Positions 49,996 to 60,597 are shown, numbered from the stretch's first letter. The stretch is DNA of 64,000 nucleotides from Candidatus Syntrophopropionicum ammoniitolerans (GCA_013201395.1 JABMJD010000004.1:1-64000); one strand, 5' to 3'. Program-made: numbers and translations. The notes: generated by a model from the letters alone, not told the origin.

Positions 49996-51246
49996 TCAAC
50001 GCACCTTAGCCCATAGTTTCCTCACCCAACGTCCCAGGGGCCCAAGCGTCTGCAGCTCGACATACCTGCTTTCATTGCCTTCCGGTGCAGGAATCACTCC
50101 CCAGGGGCTACCGGATTCAGGTGGTTTAGCAACGGTGTTTTTAGTAATCCCGTCCGGTTGGTTTATATAATCAATACTCGCCGGCAGGAAGGAGGACTGC
50201 AGCAGATTATAAAATTCAGTTTTGCCGGTAAATCTGACCCCATTTACTGCCATTACTATATCCCCGGGGCGCAAGCCTGCCCGCCAAAAAGGGCCATCAG
50301 GCAATACATCCATAATCCTCATCCCCTCACCGGCAGGTACATAGAGGGGTTTCCCTTTGAGCTCCAGCCATTTGCCAATATGAATTACAGCCTCGTGCCC
50401 CAGTGGCGAGAACACTGCCGCCAACAGAGCCACAGCCTTACTATACCCGGCAAGAACAGCTAAGGCGAGAAGAATGAGGCTATACAAACCCAGGAAAAGG
50501 GAGGACAGCCTGCTTTTTTCTACAGGACTTCTGGCAATGGCGATATCACCATAGCCCAGCCCGGCTAACAGCGGCAACATAGCAAAGGTGAGATTTTGTG
50601 GATCCCCATCCACACCAGGCATAATCAGAGGCCACCAGCCGGGCATCTCAATACCACCTTCAGCCACTCCTCCAACCATAACAGCCAGGACCACAATAGG
50701 AATAGGCCAAAATCTCTGCAGGGTAAAGCCACCAATAATTTTGCCTTCCGGCCCCTTGATGTAAGCAGGTACCGCCCCCAAATGACCGCTAACAAAAATC
50801 AGGAAACTTTCCACCATATGCAATACGGCTACCAGGGCCAAAATTTGGGAAACGTTAATCTGGGGTACTCCCAGAATTAAGTTGGACAAGGCTAGAATAC
50901 CCCCGGCGTAGGCAAAACATATAAAACGTATATTTAGCATCATCAGCAGGATTGCTACCGGCCATAGGTAGTAGAGCTCACCGGAAATGGTCAGGCCGAT
51001 GAACATAACCAGGTAACTGGCCAACAACCCACCAAGGAGACCGTAACCAATAGCCACAATAAAATCCTTTTTCGCTAGCCCGGCACTCATGCCAAAGAAA
51101 TTTTCCCGCATCTTTTCCATCCTGTTATACTGGATGGCGATTATAGTACAGACAACAAGGAATAAAAAAAGATAGGCCGGATCAAAAAAGGTTTGCAGAA
51201 AGGCTTGCAGCACTAATGGGGTTAATTCAAGAAAGGGAAACAGAAT
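49996..51246 (-). CDS. MinJ-like polytopic membrane protein with C-terminal PDZ domain
   Basis: About 416 aa. Around eight membrane segments (e.g. AYLFLFLVVCTIIAIQYN, WPVAILLMMLNIRFICFAYAG) precede a PDZ domain near residues 290-370 (PLYVPAGEGMRIMDVLPDGPFWRAGLRPGDIVMAVNGV). MinJ of B. subtilis has this layout and lies near ctpB and ftsEX there, as here. The only canonical start, GTG 51213, has no ribosome binding site. In frame upstream are ATT (51246) and CTG (51243), four and seven bases after GAGGTG. They give LFPFLELTPLVLQAF, which fits the usual N-terminus of such proteins, so a non-canonical start is likely. I give the ATT coordinate. Confidence 0.75.
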   Translation of the reverse strand: MLFPFLELTPLVLQAFLQTFFDPAYLFLFLVVCTIIAIQYNRMEKMRENFFGMSAGLAKKDFIVAIGYGLLGGLLASYLVMFIGLTISGELYYLWPVAILLMMLNIRFICFAYAGGILALSNLILGVPQINVSQILALVAVLHMVESFLIFVSGHLGAVPAYIKGPEGKIIGGFTLQRFWPIPIVVLAVMVGGVAEGGIEMPGWWPLIMPGVDGDPQNLTFAMLPLLAGLGYGDIAIARSPVEKSRLSSLFLGLYSLILLALAVLAGYSKAVALLAAVFSPLGHEAVIHIGKWLELKGKPLYVPAGEGMRIMDVLPDGPFWRAGLRPGDIVMAVNGVRFTGKTEFYNLLQSSFLPASIDYINQPDGITKNTVAKPPESGSPWGVIPAPEGNESRYVELQTLGPLGRWVRKLWAKVR

Positions 51247-51379
51247 GATTCACCTCATTTATACAAGGTTGATGAAATACAAGGAACCGGCTTGCTATCT
51301 TCAGACAAACAGGTGGCCTCGGTGTTACTCGGCCATAATAGGACCTGATCGGGCATGGTTTACAATCTGTCACATGTAA

Positions 51380-51406
51380 AGAAGCCGCAGGGACTTGTCC
51401 CGCGGC
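51380..51406 (-). terminator. Terminator downstream of ctpA
   Basis: GCCGCGGGAC and GTCCCTGCGGC arms with a small internal loop, then TTCTTT on the minus strand. Confidence 0.7.
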
Positions 51407-51419
51407 AGTTATATCCACT

Positions 51420-52568
51420 CTAGCTCGCTATTTTCTGCTTCATAATTTCCACTGCCCGGTCCAGTTGCAGATCATGGGGGGGGTCCTGGTTTGGTATAGA
51501 CACATCCGGTTCGATCCCCTTCAGGTTGATATCATTCCTGTTTGGGGTGAGGTACCTGGCTGTTGTCAGCTTGAGTCCGGCCCCATTGTCCAGCTGAAAT
51601 AGAGTCTGCACAACACCCTTGCCAAAGGTTTTTGTCCCAATCAGAGTGCCCACGCCGGTGTCCTTTACAGCACCGGCTAGTATCTCTGCGGCACTGGCAC
51701 TGCCTTCGTTGATCAAAACTACCAGGGGCAGATCAATTGTCTGTCCTTCAGAAGGAAACTCCTGATCCCTGCCGTTACGGTAATCAATATATACTATTGG
51801 ACCCTTGGGAATAAAATGCTTGGCTACATTCACTGCAGAAGTCAGTTCGCCGCCGGGGTTGTCCCTGAGATCGAGGATCAAACCTTTAATTTCACTGCTC
51901 TGCAAATTAGATAGCACCTTACCCATTTCTTCGGGCGAACGCTCTGTAAACTGGCTGATCATTATATAGCCAATATCCGAATTACCAATTACCTGACCCT
52001 CCACTGTGGGAACACTTATTTCCTCCCTGGCTATATTAGGGAATTGGAGCGTGCTGCCCCGTCTTTCAATAGTAAGGCTAATGGTTGATCCCACCGGACC
52101 CCTCATTAAACCCACTGCTGTCTCCAGATCCATTCCCCTGGCGTCAGTATCGTTAATCCGGATGATTTGATCCCCGGTCTCAATGCCCGCTTTAGCAGCC
52201 GGTGTCCCCTCATAGGCACGCACCACAGTCAAACTTAAGTCTTTCACACCCACAAGAATGCCCAGACCGCCAAAGGAGCCTTTAATTTGTTCCTGCAGCA
52301 TAGCAAAGGTCTTTGGTTCCAGGTAGACCGAATAGGGATCATTCAAAGAATCCACGATCCCTTTGATTGCCCCATCAATCATCTGATCAGAAGCCACCGG
52401 CTGAAGGTACTGGGTCCTAACAATCGCTATCACCTTGACCAGGTTGCTGACATGCTTGTAATTGGCAGCCACAAAGGTTCCCATGATCACAAACACGGCA
52501 ATAACGAAAATTGCTAGTATCTTTAGACGTCTTTCGCCCTGACCGCTCCCAAATTTATTATAACCCAA
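51420..52568 (-). CDS. ctpA: S41 C-terminal processing peptidase
   Basis: 382 aa. One N-terminal membrane anchor (about residues 14-36), a PDZ domain (about 90-180: GGLGILVGVKDLSLTVVRAYEGTPAAKAGIETGDQIIRIN) and the S41 catalytic core. The Ser-Lys dyad is visible: Ser in NEGSASAAEILAGAV and Lys in TKTFGKGVVQT. CtpB of B. subtilis cleaves a sporulation checkpoint protein; other members process wall proteins. A terminator follows. Together with the M23 gene and ftsEX it forms a wall-remodelling group. TTG start. Confidence 0.92.
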   Translation of the reverse strand: MGYNKFGSGQGERRLKILAIFVIAVFVIMGTFVAANYKHVSNLVKVIAIVRTQYLQPVASDQMIDGAIKGIVDSLNDPYSVYLEPKTFAMLQEQIKGSFGGLGILVGVKDLSLTVVRAYEGTPAAKAGIETGDQIIRINDTDARGMDLETAVGLMRGPVGSTISLTIERRGSTLQFPNIAREEISVPTVEGQVIGNSDIGYIMISQFTERSPEEMGKVLSNLQSSEIKGLILDLRDNPGGELTSAVNVAKHFIPKGPIVYIDYRNGRDQEFPSEGQTIDLPLVVLINEGSASAAEILAGAVKDTGVGTLIGTKTFGKGVVQTLFQLDNGAGLKLTTARYLTPNRNDINLKGIEPDVSIPNQDPPHDLQLDRAVEIMKQKIAS

Positions 52569-52654
52569 GTCACCAACACCTTCATTTTATTTAGATACGT
52601 TATTATACTACATCAAGATGGTAAACATGTCCAATATAATAATTTACCAGTCCA

Positions 52655-52697
52655 ATTTAAAAAATACCGCCGGCAGTTCCCTGCCAACGGTATTTAT
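52655..52697 (-). terminator. Terminator downstream of the M23 gene
   Basis: AAATACCGTTGGCAG and CTGCCGGCGGTATTT arms with a four-base loop, then TTTTTT on the minus strand: a strong intrinsic terminator. Confidence 0.9.
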
Positions 52698-52713
52698 TAT
52701 CTTTAATTGATTA

Positions 52714-53847
52714 CTAGAGATAGCCCATCGGGTTCACCGGGTTTCCATTCACCCGCACCGAGAAATCCAGGTGGGGCCCCGTTGATACACCCGTGCTGCC
52801 TATTCTGGCAATGATGTCACCCTTTGCAACCTCCTGCCCGGTGTAGACCAACTGGGCACTAAGATGGGAATAAAGTGTGGTTAAACCACCGCCATGATCA
52901 ATCATCACCACATTACCATAACCACTCATGTAACTAACATCAATAACTGTACCATCTTGGGCCGCCACTACTGTTGTCCCATGGTTTGCCGGTATGTCTA
53001 TCCCATTGTGCATGCGGCTTGTTCCCAGAATGGGGTGTGCACGCATGCCAAACACAGATGAGATATCATAATAGCCGGGCACCGGCCAGGCAAAACCACC
53101 GGTAGAGGCCGGCCTATCACTGGCTCGCTGGCGGGCGATCTCACGCAGGATCTGCTGTTCCTGCTCCTCCAGGCGAGCGGCCTCGGCTTCAATGTCCCCC
53201 AGGTTGTTCTCAGCCTCCTTCAGTAGGGCATTTCTTTCCTCTTTTTTGCGGCTAAGTTCACTGCGGGCAGCTTCCTGCCGGCTGATTAAACTAGTAAGGG
53301 TCTGTTGTTGTGCCACTATTTCCTGCTTTTTTTGTTCCATTCTCTGGCGATCTGCCTTAACAAGAGCTATTGTCTCCGAATCCTGCTGCACCACCCGTTT
53401 CAATAGCTCGAACCGGTTGACAAAGTCGTTAAAGTCATTGGCTTCCAGAAGTACCTCCAGATAACTGACATTGCCTACCTGATAGATACTGCGCACCCTT
53501 TTATTTAGTATTTCCGTGCTTTCATCCAGTCGTATTTTGATCTCTTCCAGTTCTGCCTCTGTTGTGCGCAGTTTACCCCTGGTTACCTCCAGGCTACCCT
53601 GCAGCTCCTCCAGCTCGGCAGCTTTCTCACTAATTAACCCGTTATAGTAGGCAACTTCATTGGTATAGTCACCTACAACACCCCGGACCTGCCTGGCTTC
53701 ACCTCTTACCTCACCTAGTTTTTCCCTGGTTTCCGTTAATCGTTGCCCCAATTCATCAGCATAGGCGATACCCAGGGCACCGAGTAAAAAGGTAGCCAGT
53801 ACAACAAAAACCAGCACATTCCTCCTAGCAAAACCGGTTTTCAACAA
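52714..53847 (-). CDS. EnvC-like coiled-coil M23 (LytM) protein
   Basis: 377 aa. Signal peptide (residues 1-30), a long coiled coil (about 32-245, with repeated E/R/Q/L heptads) and a C-terminal LytM domain (about 255-377). First metal motif [13 protein letters not shown] and the TLYSHLSAQ His are present. The usual HLH ligand pair near the end (GPHLHF) reads GPHLDF, so one zinc-binding His is Asp. FtsEX-linked proteins of this type (EnvC, PcsB) either are activators with degenerate LytM sites or hydrolases. It lies 53 bases after ftsX, in the same direction. Confidence 0.9.
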   Translation of the reverse strand: MLKTGFARRNVLVFVVLATFLLGALGIAYADELGQRLTETREKLGEVRGEARQVRGVVGDYTNEVAYYNGLISEKAAELEELQGSLEVTRGKLRTTEAELEEIKIRLDESTEILNKRVRSIYQVGNVSYLEVLLEANDFNDFVNRFELLKRVVQQDSETIALVKADRQRMEQKKQEIVAQQQTLTSLISRQEAARSELSRKKEERNALLKEAENNLGDIEAEAARLEEQEQQILREIARQRASDRPASTGGFAWPVPGYYDISSVFGMRAHPILGTSRMHNGIDIPANHGTTVVAAQDGTVIDVSYMSGYGNVVMIDHGGGLTTLYSHLSAQLVYTGQEVAKGDIIARIGSTGVSTGPHLDFSVRVNGNPVNPMGYL

Positions 53848-53899
53848 ACTCCCCCCCGATCAGGTATTATCCACCCACCTTTAGGTCTATCAATGTCCG

Positions 53900-54787
53900 C
53901 TAAGCCCTTAAAAACCTGCGCATACTAATCAAACTTCCTGCCGCCCCAATAATCAGGCCCACTAACACGAGCAGTTCCATAAGGGGTTTAACCAGGGCTC
54001 GTTCGGTGATTAGCCGCACAAAAGGAAGTGAAAGCTGAATGTTGTCAATAACTGACAAATACCCAAAATAAATAATTGCCACTGCCAACAGTGAGCCAAC
54101 CAGCCCTAATATCATTCCTTCCAAGATGAAGGGGACCTGAACAAAAAAATTAGTCGCCCCAAGAAATTTCATGATGCCGATTTCCTTACGCCGGGCATAG
54201 ACTGAAAGACGGATAGTAGTAGCAATAAGAAAAATTGCTGCCACCCCCAGCAGCGCCATGGTTACCAGCCCTGCAGTACGAACCCATTTGGAAAGGGCCA
54301 TCATTTTTTCAACAATACCCTGAACGTAACGAACCACATCAAACTGCTCATAGGTCTTAAGCTCATTAGCCAACGGCGCCACTTGCTCAGCGGTGGCAGT
54401 CTTAATTCTTAAGGCATCCGGTAGCGGGTTTTTTTCATCCAAACCGGCTAAGATGTCTTCCTGGGCAGCAAAATTTTCCCTCATTTCCTCTAATGCCTGC
54501 TCTTTAGAAACAAAAACCACAGATGCTATTTCGGGCCTATCCGTCAGCTCATTTTCCAGCTCCCGCATTTCATCTTGTTCTATTCCTTCTTTGAAAAAGG
54601 CGCTTATTTCCAGGCTTGATTCCAGGTTGGCTGTGATATTGTTGGCATTCATCACCAGCAAGAGGGAACTGCCCAGAATTAACAGTGAAACGGCCACAAC
54701 ACCGATTGACGCTACTGAAATCCAACTGTTCCTGATTACCGATAAAAATGCTTCGCGGAAATAATATCCGATTGTCTTAAACCTCAT
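53900..54787 (-). CDS. ftsX: Cell division protein FtsX
   Basis: 295 aa. Four membrane segments: one near residues 20-43, and three in the C-terminal half, including GLVTMALLGVAAIFLIATTI, FILEGMILGLVGSLLAVAIIY and LMELLVLVGLIIGAAGSLI. The extracellular loop between the first and second (about 45-165) links to the wall hydrolase. It overlaps ftsE by 11 bases, implying coupling. With FtsE it forms the ABC complex that controls wall cutting at division. Confidence 0.95.
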   Translation of the reverse strand: MRFKTIGYYFREAFLSVIRNSWISVASIGVVAVSLLILGSSLLLVMNANNITANLESSLEISAFFKEGIEQDEMRELENELTDRPEIASVVFVSKEQALEEMRENFAAQEDILAGLDEKNPLPDALRIKTATAEQVAPLANELKTYEQFDVVRYVQGIVEKMMALSKWVRTAGLVTMALLGVAAIFLIATTIRLSVYARRKEIGIMKFLGATNFFVQVPFILEGMILGLVGSLLAVAIIYFGYLSVIDNIQLSLPFVRLITERALVKPLMELLVLVGLIIGAAGSLISMRRFLRA

Positions 54788-55463
54788 TGCGGTACGCTCC
54801 CTCTTCCTCGTCCCGCACGATCCTACCGTTAGCCATCTCTATCACACGCTTTTTCATCCTATCCACAATGTCCCAGGCATGAGTAGCCATAATGATAGAC
54901 GTACCACGCCTGTTAATAGCCATAAACAGCTTCATCAACTCCCAGGATGTCCCGGGATCAAGATTGCCTGTGGGTTCGTCCGCGATTAATAAGATTGGAT
55001 TATTCACGATAGCCCGTGCCACACACACCCGCTGCTGTTCACCTCCGGATAGATGCTCGGGGAAAACAGCAGCCTTTTCCTTGAGCCCTACCATGCTAAG
55101 CACTGCCGGCACAGCCCTTTTAATTTCTTTATTGGAGGCACCGATAACATCAAGGGCAAAAGAAACGTTTTCTGTCACTGTTTTTCTCGGCAGTAGGCGA
55201 AAATCCTGAAAGACCATGCCAATTTTCCGCCGCAGGTAGGGTACCTCCCGGGAACGCATACGAACAACATTTTTCCCGTTGAGTATGATCTGTCCCCGGT
55301 CAGGCATCTCTTCCCTGTACAATAGTTTGGTCAGGGTTGATTTGCCGGCACCGCTTGGCCCCACCAAGAAAATAAATTCGCCTTTTTTGATCCTTAAGGT
55401 AACATCTATAAGCGCCTTCGCGCCATTGTCATAAGTCTTGGTAACATTTTGCAACCGGATCAA
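54777..55463 (-). CDS. ftsE: Cell division ATP-binding protein FtsE
   Basis: 228 aa from TTG 55463 (GAGGTG six bases upstream); a GTG at 55472 is too close to that site. Walker A VGPSGAGKSTLTKLL, Q-loop FQDFRLLP, signature LSGGEQQRVCVARAIV, Walker B LLIADEPTGNLDP and the switch His in MATHAWDIV. ATPase partner of FtsX. A GC-rich promoter region with no clear hexamers precedes it. Confidence 0.96.
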   Translation of the reverse strand: MIRLQNVTKTYDNGAKALIDVTLRIKKGEFIFLVGPSGAGKSTLTKLLYREEMPDRGQIILNGKNVVRMRSREVPYLRRKIGMVFQDFRLLPRKTVTENVSFALDVIGASNKEIKRAVPAVLSMVGLKEKAAVFPEHLSGGEQQRVCVARAIVNNPILLIADEPTGNLDPGTSWELMKLFMAINRRGTSIIMATHAWDIVDRMKKRVIEMANGRIVRDEEEGAYRNEV

Positions 55464-55586
55464 ACAGGGCACCTCATATTCCGTATGTTTTTACAACAAA
55501 TCCATTTATCCTTCGACATAACAGGCTTCATTCCTTCCTGATTAGGAGAAAAATGATCATTGTTGCCGGGCAGGGGAATATATTCA

Positions 55587-55626
55587 ATAAAAAAAAGAAG
55601 CGCGTTATAACGCGTCTCTTTTTTGA
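55587..55626 (-). terminator. Terminator downstream of prfB
   Basis: GACGCGTT and AACGCG arms with a short loop, flanked by A-rich and T-rich runs (eight Ts) on the minus strand. Confidence 0.8.
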
Positions 55627-55660
55627 GGCAATCCATGTTTAATATAAGCCTCTAGCCGGA

Positions 55661-56768
55661 TCAGACCCCACCTCGGGCCTTTTCTTTTAAGTAGGAGGAG
55701 ATGAAGGGATCAATATCCCCATCCATCACTGCATTTATGTTCCCTGTTTCCCACCCGGTACGGTGATCCTTGACCATACTGTAGGGATGAAAGACATAGG
55801 ATCGAATCTGGCTGCCCCAGGCGATTTCCTGCTGACCACTACGCAACGCTACCAGCTCGGCTTCTTTCTTTTGAATTTCCAGATCAACAAGCCTGGCTCT
55901 TAACATTTTCATCGCCGCCAACCGGTTTGCCTTTTGGGAACGTTCATTCTGACAGGACACCACAATCCCCGTAGGAAGGTGCGTCATCCGCACGGCCGAA
56001 TCTGTTTTATTAACGTGTTGTCCGCCGGCACCACCGGAGCGAAAGGTATCAATTTTCAGATCATCCGGGCCTATTTGCACATTCACACTTTCCTCTACCT
56101 CAGGTAGGACATCAACGGAGGCAAAAGAGGTATGCCGCCGCCCGGCAGCGTCAAAGGGGGAAATACGCACCAGCCTGTGCACTCCCTTTTCTGCTAGAAG
56201 GTAACCATAGGCATTAGCGCCCAGAACCTCAATAGTAGCACTTTTGACACCGGCTTCATCACCCGGCAACATATCCAAAATTTCGATTTTAAAGCGACGC
56301 CGCTCGGCCCAGCGCCCGTACATACGCAGCAGCATTCCTACCCAATCCTGGGCCTCGGTACCGCCGGCACCGGCGTGTAGGGCGACGATAGCGTTGCCTC
56401 GATCATAGGGTCCTTTGAGCAAGACAGCCAGTTCCATCTCCGCCACCTGTTTGGAAACAGAATCAAGGCCCTCCACTATTTCTTGTATCAATGAGTCATC
56501 GTTTTCTTCCAGTCCCAATTCCACCAGAATCTCCAGCTCTTCACATTCCTTGACCAGGGCCTGGAAGGCAGCAACCTTATCACGCAGGTGAGCTAACCTC
56601 TGTATGGTTTTCTGTGCTTCTACCTGTTTATCCCAAAAACCATTATCAAGCATTTGGGTATTCAGTTTCTTAATTTCCTCTTCTTTGTCGCCTATGTCAA
56701 AGGGAAACCCTCAAATCTTCTATCCTTTGGCCCAGAGGTTCCAGTTCTTTTTTTAATTCTGCGAACAT
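55661..56768 (-). CDS. prfB: Peptide chain release factor 2, with programmed +1 frameshift
   Basis: 368 aa in two frames. Frame 1 runs from ATG 56768 to CTT at 56700-56702 (MFAELKKELEPLGQRIEDLRVSL), followed by an in-frame TGA at 56697-56699. The ribosome shifts +1 at CTT TGA C, then reads on to 55661 (DIGDKEEEIKK...). The site reads CTT-TGA-C with an AGGG-type element just before it, as in other prfB genes; the element is weaker than the usual AGGGGG. Release motifs SPF (VRISPFDAAG) and GGQ (AGGQHVNKTDSAVRM) are present. RF2 reads UGA and UAA and regulates itself through this stop. Confidence 0.97.
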
Positions 56769-56786
56769 TCCATCAACATTCCTTTT

Positions 56787-59447
56787 TTATATGGCTTTAG
56801 CCCGGCCACAACATTTTTTATACTTTTTGCCACTGTTGCAGGGGCAGGGGTCATTACGACCAATTTTTTTCCCCTTACGCACGGGCTTTTTTGTATCCTC
56901 TTCATCATAGCGGTTTTCCACTATTTTACGCTTCTCTTGCTGAGGCTGGGCCACATCTACCCGAAAAATGTAACGCACTACATCATCCTGGATAGCATTG
57001 ATCATATTTTGGAACATTTCATACCCCTCAAACCGGTACTCAATCAAGGGGTCCTTCTGTCCATAAGCACGCAAACCAATGCCTTCCCGTAGCTGATCCA
57101 TAGCATCCAGATGATCCATCCATTTTTCATCAACGATGCGCAGCATCACTGCCCGCTCCACCTGTCGCATGACCTCAAGCCCCAATTCCTGCTCTCTGGC
57201 CTCATATGCGGCGTGGGCTTCTTCAGTAAGAAATCTCTTCAGTTCATCGCGACCCATATCCTCCAGGTCCGGGAGTCCCAACTTATGACCCGGCAAAAAC
57301 AACAGTTCCGCCTGCCCCAATAGGCTATTCAAATCCCATTCCTCAGGATGAACACCTTCCGGTGCATAGGTAGCAATGGCCCGTTCTATGCAGGCGGTAA
57401 TCATTTCCAGAACATCATTCTTCAGGTTTTCACCTGTCAACACCTCACGGCGCTGCTTATAAATCAGTTCTCGCTGTTGGTTCATCACGTCATCATACTG
57501 TAACACATGCTTACGAATATCAAAGTTGCGGTTTTCCACCCGTTTTTGAGCAGTTTCGATAGATTTAGAAATCATCGCGTGTTCGATAGGCATGTCTTCC
57601 TCTATTCCCAATCGTTCCATAACCCCGGAGATGTTGTCGGAGCCGAACAGACGCATCAAATCATCCTCCAGCGAGCTATAAAACTGGCTGGACCCAGGGT
57701 CTCCCTGACGGCCGCAACGACCGCGCAGCTGATTGTCAATACGTCGGCTCTCATGTCGCTCTGTACCGACAATATGCAGCCCGCCAAGCTCTACCACCTT
57801 AGCATGCTCTTCCTCCGTCAGGCGGCGGTACTTTGGCAACAAATTTTGCCAGGCCCTATTTTCCTCATCAGTGGTGGGCCCATTGTTGTCATCCTCTGCC
57901 GCCTCACTCTCCTGCAATTTCTTTTTCATTTCCAGACGGGAAAGGAATTCGGGGTTGCCGCCCAGGAGAATATCTGTGCCACGGCCAGCCATGTTGGTAG
58001 CGATGGTCACCGCACCATAACGTCCCGCCTGGGCCACTATTTCCGCCTCTTTATCATGGTATTTGGCGTTCAGCACCTGATGGGCCACGCCTCTTTTCTT
58101 TAGCATGCTGCTGAGCAACTCTGATTTTTCAATAGAGATGGTACCCACCAGCACCGGCTGTCCCTTGGCATGCCTGGCCACGATTTCATTTACCACCGCC
58201 CGGAATTTAGCCTGTTCAGTTTTGTAAATTACATCCGGGGCATCGATACGGATGAGCTGTTTGTTGGTGGGAACCACTACCACATCCAAATTATAAATCT
58301 TCTTAAATTCCTGCTCCTCAGTTTCCGCCGTGCCCGTCATGCCGGCGAGCTTCTCGTACATCCTAAAATAATTTTGGAATGTAATTGATGCCAGGGTTTG
58401 TGATTCCCTTTCAATCCTAACATTTTCTTTGGCCTCAATAGCCTGGTGCAACCCCTCGCTGTACCGCCTACCAAACATTAGACGACCCGTAAATTCATCT
58501 ACTATAATCACCTGGCCGTCCTTTACCACATAGTCACGGTCCCTTTTCATCAAGGCGTTGGCCTTAAGAGCCTGGTTCAGATGGTGGGTGAGTTCGATAT
58601 TTTTGTCATCATAAAGATTGGATACACTAATCGCCTTTTCCACCTTGGCTACCCCTGCTTCGGTAATAGTAACCGCATGGGCCTTTTCGTCAACAGTGTA
58701 GTCGGCCTCCGGAACCAGGCGGGGCACTATTCTGGCAAATATGTTATATAATTCGTTTGATTTATCTGCCTGACCGGAAATAATTAGTGGTGTCCGGGCC
58801 TCATCGATGAGGATACTGTCTACCTCGTCAACTATAGCGTAATTCATTTCACGCTGCACAAGCTGGCTGGGCTGGTGAGCCATATTATCCCGTAGATAAT
58901 CAAAACCAAACTCGTTGTTAGTACCATATGTTACATCACTATCATAAGCCTGCTTTCGCTCGTTCCAATCCAGGCCATGGACAATTAGCCCCACGCTTAA
59001 ACCAAGGTATTTGTAAACCTGACCCATCCAATCACTGTCTCTATGTGCCAGATAATCGTTGACAGTAACCACATGGACACCTTTACCGGTTAGTGCATTC
59101 AGGTAAACCGGTAGTGTTGCTACCAACGTTTTGCCTTCACCTGTTTTCATCTCAGCAATGCGGCCCTGGTGTAATATGATCCCGCCCATTAACTGGACAT
59201 CAAAATGCCTCATGCCCAGAATGCGCCAGGAGGCTTCCCGCACCACAGCAAAAGCTTCAGGCAAGATGTCATCAAGTCCTTCGCCCTGATCCAACCGCCC
59301 CTTGAAAACGGCAGTCATACCTTGAAGATCTTCCTCTGACAGCGCCTTAATTTGTGGTTCCAACTTGTTTATCTCATCCACTGTACGCTGCAGTTTCTTT
59401 ATTTCGCGGGCATTGTCGTCAAGCCAGTTTTTGATGAATCCTAGCAT
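56787..59447 (-). CDS. secA: Preprotein translocase ATPase SecA
   Basis: 886 aa from ATG 59447 (GAGGTG seven bases upstream); a frame to 59519 is unsupported. Walker [39 protein letters not shown] (motif II), [14 protein letters not shown], the [29 protein letters not shown] motif and a C-terminal SEC-C zinc motif ([13 protein letters not shown]). Drives secretion through SecYEG. An acidic insert near residue 545 ([15 protein letters not shown]) is not part of the core. It precedes prfB by 18 bases, the frequent secA-prfB order. Confidence 0.98.
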   Translation of the reverse strand: MLGFIKNWLDDNAREIKKLQRTVDEINKLEPQIKALSEEDLQGMTAVFKGRLDQGEGLDDILPEAFAVVREASWRILGMRHFDVQLMGGIILHQGRIAEMKTGEGKTLVATLPVYLNALTGKGVHVVTVNDYLAHRDSDWMGQVYKYLGLSVGLIVHGLDWNERKQAYDSDVTYGTNNEFGFDYLRDNMAHQPSQLVQREMNYAIVDEVDSILIDEARTPLIISGQADKSNELYNIFARIVPRLVPEADYTVDEKAHAVTITEAGVAKVEKAISVSNLYDDKNIELTHHLNQALKANALMKRDRDYVVKDGQVIIVDEFTGRLMFGRRYSEGLHQAIEAKENVRIERESQTLASITFQNYFRMYEKLAGMTGTAETEEQEFKKIYNLDVVVVPTNKQLIRIDAPDVIYKTEQAKFRAVVNEIVARHAKGQPVLVGTISIEKSELLSSMLKKRGVAHQVLNAKYHDKEAEIVAQAGRYGAVTIATNMAGRGTDILLGGNPEFLSRLEMKKKLQESEAAEDDNNGPTTDEENRAWQNLLPKYRRLTEEEHAKVVELGGLHIVGTERHESRRIDNQLRGRCGRQGDPGSSQFYSSLEDDLMRLFGSDNISGVMERLGIEEDMPIEHAMISKSIETAQKRVENRNFDIRKHVLQYDDVMNQQRELIYKQRREVLTGENLKNDVLEMITACIERAIATYAPEGVHPEEWDLNSLLGQAELLFLPGHKLGLPDLEDMGRDELKRFLTEEAHAAYEAREQELGLEVMRQVERAVMLRIVDEKWMDHLDAMDQLREGIGLRAYGQKDPLIEYRFEGYEMFQNMINAIQDDVVRYIFRVDVAQPQQEKRKIVENRYDEEDTKKPVRKGKKIGRNDPCPCNSGKKYKKCCGRAKAI

Positions 59448-59607
59448 TTCATAACACCTCAAATATCTAGCATCCGAATACCACTCTATATTATACTTGA
59501 TTTCCAATAAAACAGTCAATTATGACACTATTTCCCAGATGAGCACCGGCATAACGGGGAAAGATGCCTCAGTTGGCAGGCAAAAACAAGGTGGGCTATC
59601 TAATAGT

Positions 59608-59640
59608 AAAGGCAGGTAGCCAAAACCACTACCTGCCTTT
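59608..59640. repeat. 12-bp perfect hairpin downstream of hpf
   Basis: AAAGGCAGGTAG (59608-59619) pairs perfectly with CTACCTGCCTTT (59629-59640) around a nine-base loop. It lies between hpf and secA. A U-tract is weak on both strands, so it may act as a poor terminator or an mRNA stabiliser. Confidence 0.6.
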
Positions 59641-59694
59641 GTCTAAAACTCACCTTCAAAGGTTCGCCTATATTAATAAGAGACCCTTATAATG

Positions 59695-60219
59695 TTAAAA
59701 TTCAGGTTCAATCAACCCATAGTTGCCGTCTTTGCGCTTATAAACAACATTGACTTCTTCTGTCTCAGCATTGGAAAACACAAAGAAATTATGCCCCAGG
59801 AGATTCATCTGCAGGACGGCCTCATCTACCGGCATTGGTTTAATAGCAAAACGTTTTGTCCGCACCACACGCGGGCCGTCATCCTCAGCATTTGCCGCCA
59901 TAGGCGCTTTCAGATTGCTGGCTGCCCTGGCTCCTCTCCTTTGCAGTTTGCCTTTGTATTTTTCAATTTGTTTTTCCAGCTTATCCACTACCAGATCGAT
60001 GGAGGCGTACATATCGTCTGTGCTTTCTTCACCCCGCAAGATCATCCCATTGATGGGAGTGGTCACTTCAATCCGGTGGAATCCCCTAACCACGGACAGG
60101 GTAACCTGGGCTTCACCTAGGTTGTTGATGTGTTTTTCGAGTTTTCGCAGTCGTTTGTTTATATACTCCCTCAAGGCATCTGTAACCTCAATGTTTCTAC
60201 CACGAATCTGCACTCCCAT
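59695..60219 (-). CDS. hpf: Long ribosome hibernation-promoting factor
   Basis: 174 aa from ATG 60219 (GGAGTGG upstream); a frame to 60249 is unsupported. N-terminal HPF/RaiA domain (VQIRGRNIEVTDALREYINKRLRKLEKHI) and the C-terminal dimerisation domain (VVRTKRFAIKPMPVDEAVLQMNLLGHNFFVFSNAETEEVNVVYKRKDGNYGLIEP). Long HPF dimerises 70S ribosomes into 100S particles in stationary phase. The linker is basic. Near secA, the usual neighbour. Confidence 0.95.
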   Translation of the reverse strand: MGVQIRGRNIEVTDALREYINKRLRKLEKHINNLGEAQVTLSVVRGFHRIEVTTPINGMILRGEESTDDMYASIDLVVDKLEKQIEKYKGKLQRRGARAASNLKAPMAANAEDDGPRVVRTKRFAIKPMPVDEAVLQMNLLGHNFFVFSNAETEEVNVVYKRKDGNYGLIEPEF

Positions 60220-60313
60220 AACACCACTCCTTCCGTAATACCTAGTCACATATTTTCACTCTATGTTTATTATTCCCATTATGGAATAAATTTTTCCTAA
60301 ACAGCGTTAGATT

Positions 60314-60341
60314 TAAATACCCCAGGCTGGGCTGGGGTACT
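60314..60341 (-). terminator. Terminator of the cold-shock gene
   Basis: TACCCCAG and CTGGGGTA arms (minus strand) with a short loop, followed by a TTT-type tail. Confidence 0.75.
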
Positions 60342-60347
60342 TCATCT

Positions 60348-60545
60348 CTATATTTTTATCACGTTGGCCGCCTGAGGCCCCCGGGCGCCTTCGACGATAT
60401 CGAATTCAACCCTCTGACCCTCGGCAAGGGTCTTAAAGCCTTCTTCCTGAATCGCCGAGAAGTGGACAAATACGTCTCCACCATCCTCCCTCTCTATGAA
60501 ACCATAACCCTTTTCCTGGTTAAACCATTTAACCGTGCCAACCAC
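60348..60545 (-). CDS. csp: Cold-shock protein
   Basis: 65 aa from GTG 60545 (AGGAGG seven bases upstream); the ATG at 60551 is too close to that site. The typical beta barrel with RNP1 (EKGYGFIER) and RNP2 (VFVHFSA) motifs. Binds single-stranded RNA and DNA. It follows a TTGACA-18-TACTAT promoter and a short leader without a long cold-shock UTR. Confidence 0.96.
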   Translation of the reverse strand: MVGTVKWFNQEKGYGFIEREDGGDVFVHFSAIQEEGFKTLAEGQRVEFDIVEGARGPQAANVIKI

Positions 60546-60597
60546 AAACATACCTCCTAAAACTTGATCTCTGGATACAGATCCTCCATTAAATAAA

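Noticed and set aside
51227-51418. Minus-strand 63-codon frame between ctpA and the MinJ-like gene
   Set aside because: It covers the ctpA terminator and the leader of the next gene, with no ribosome binding site.
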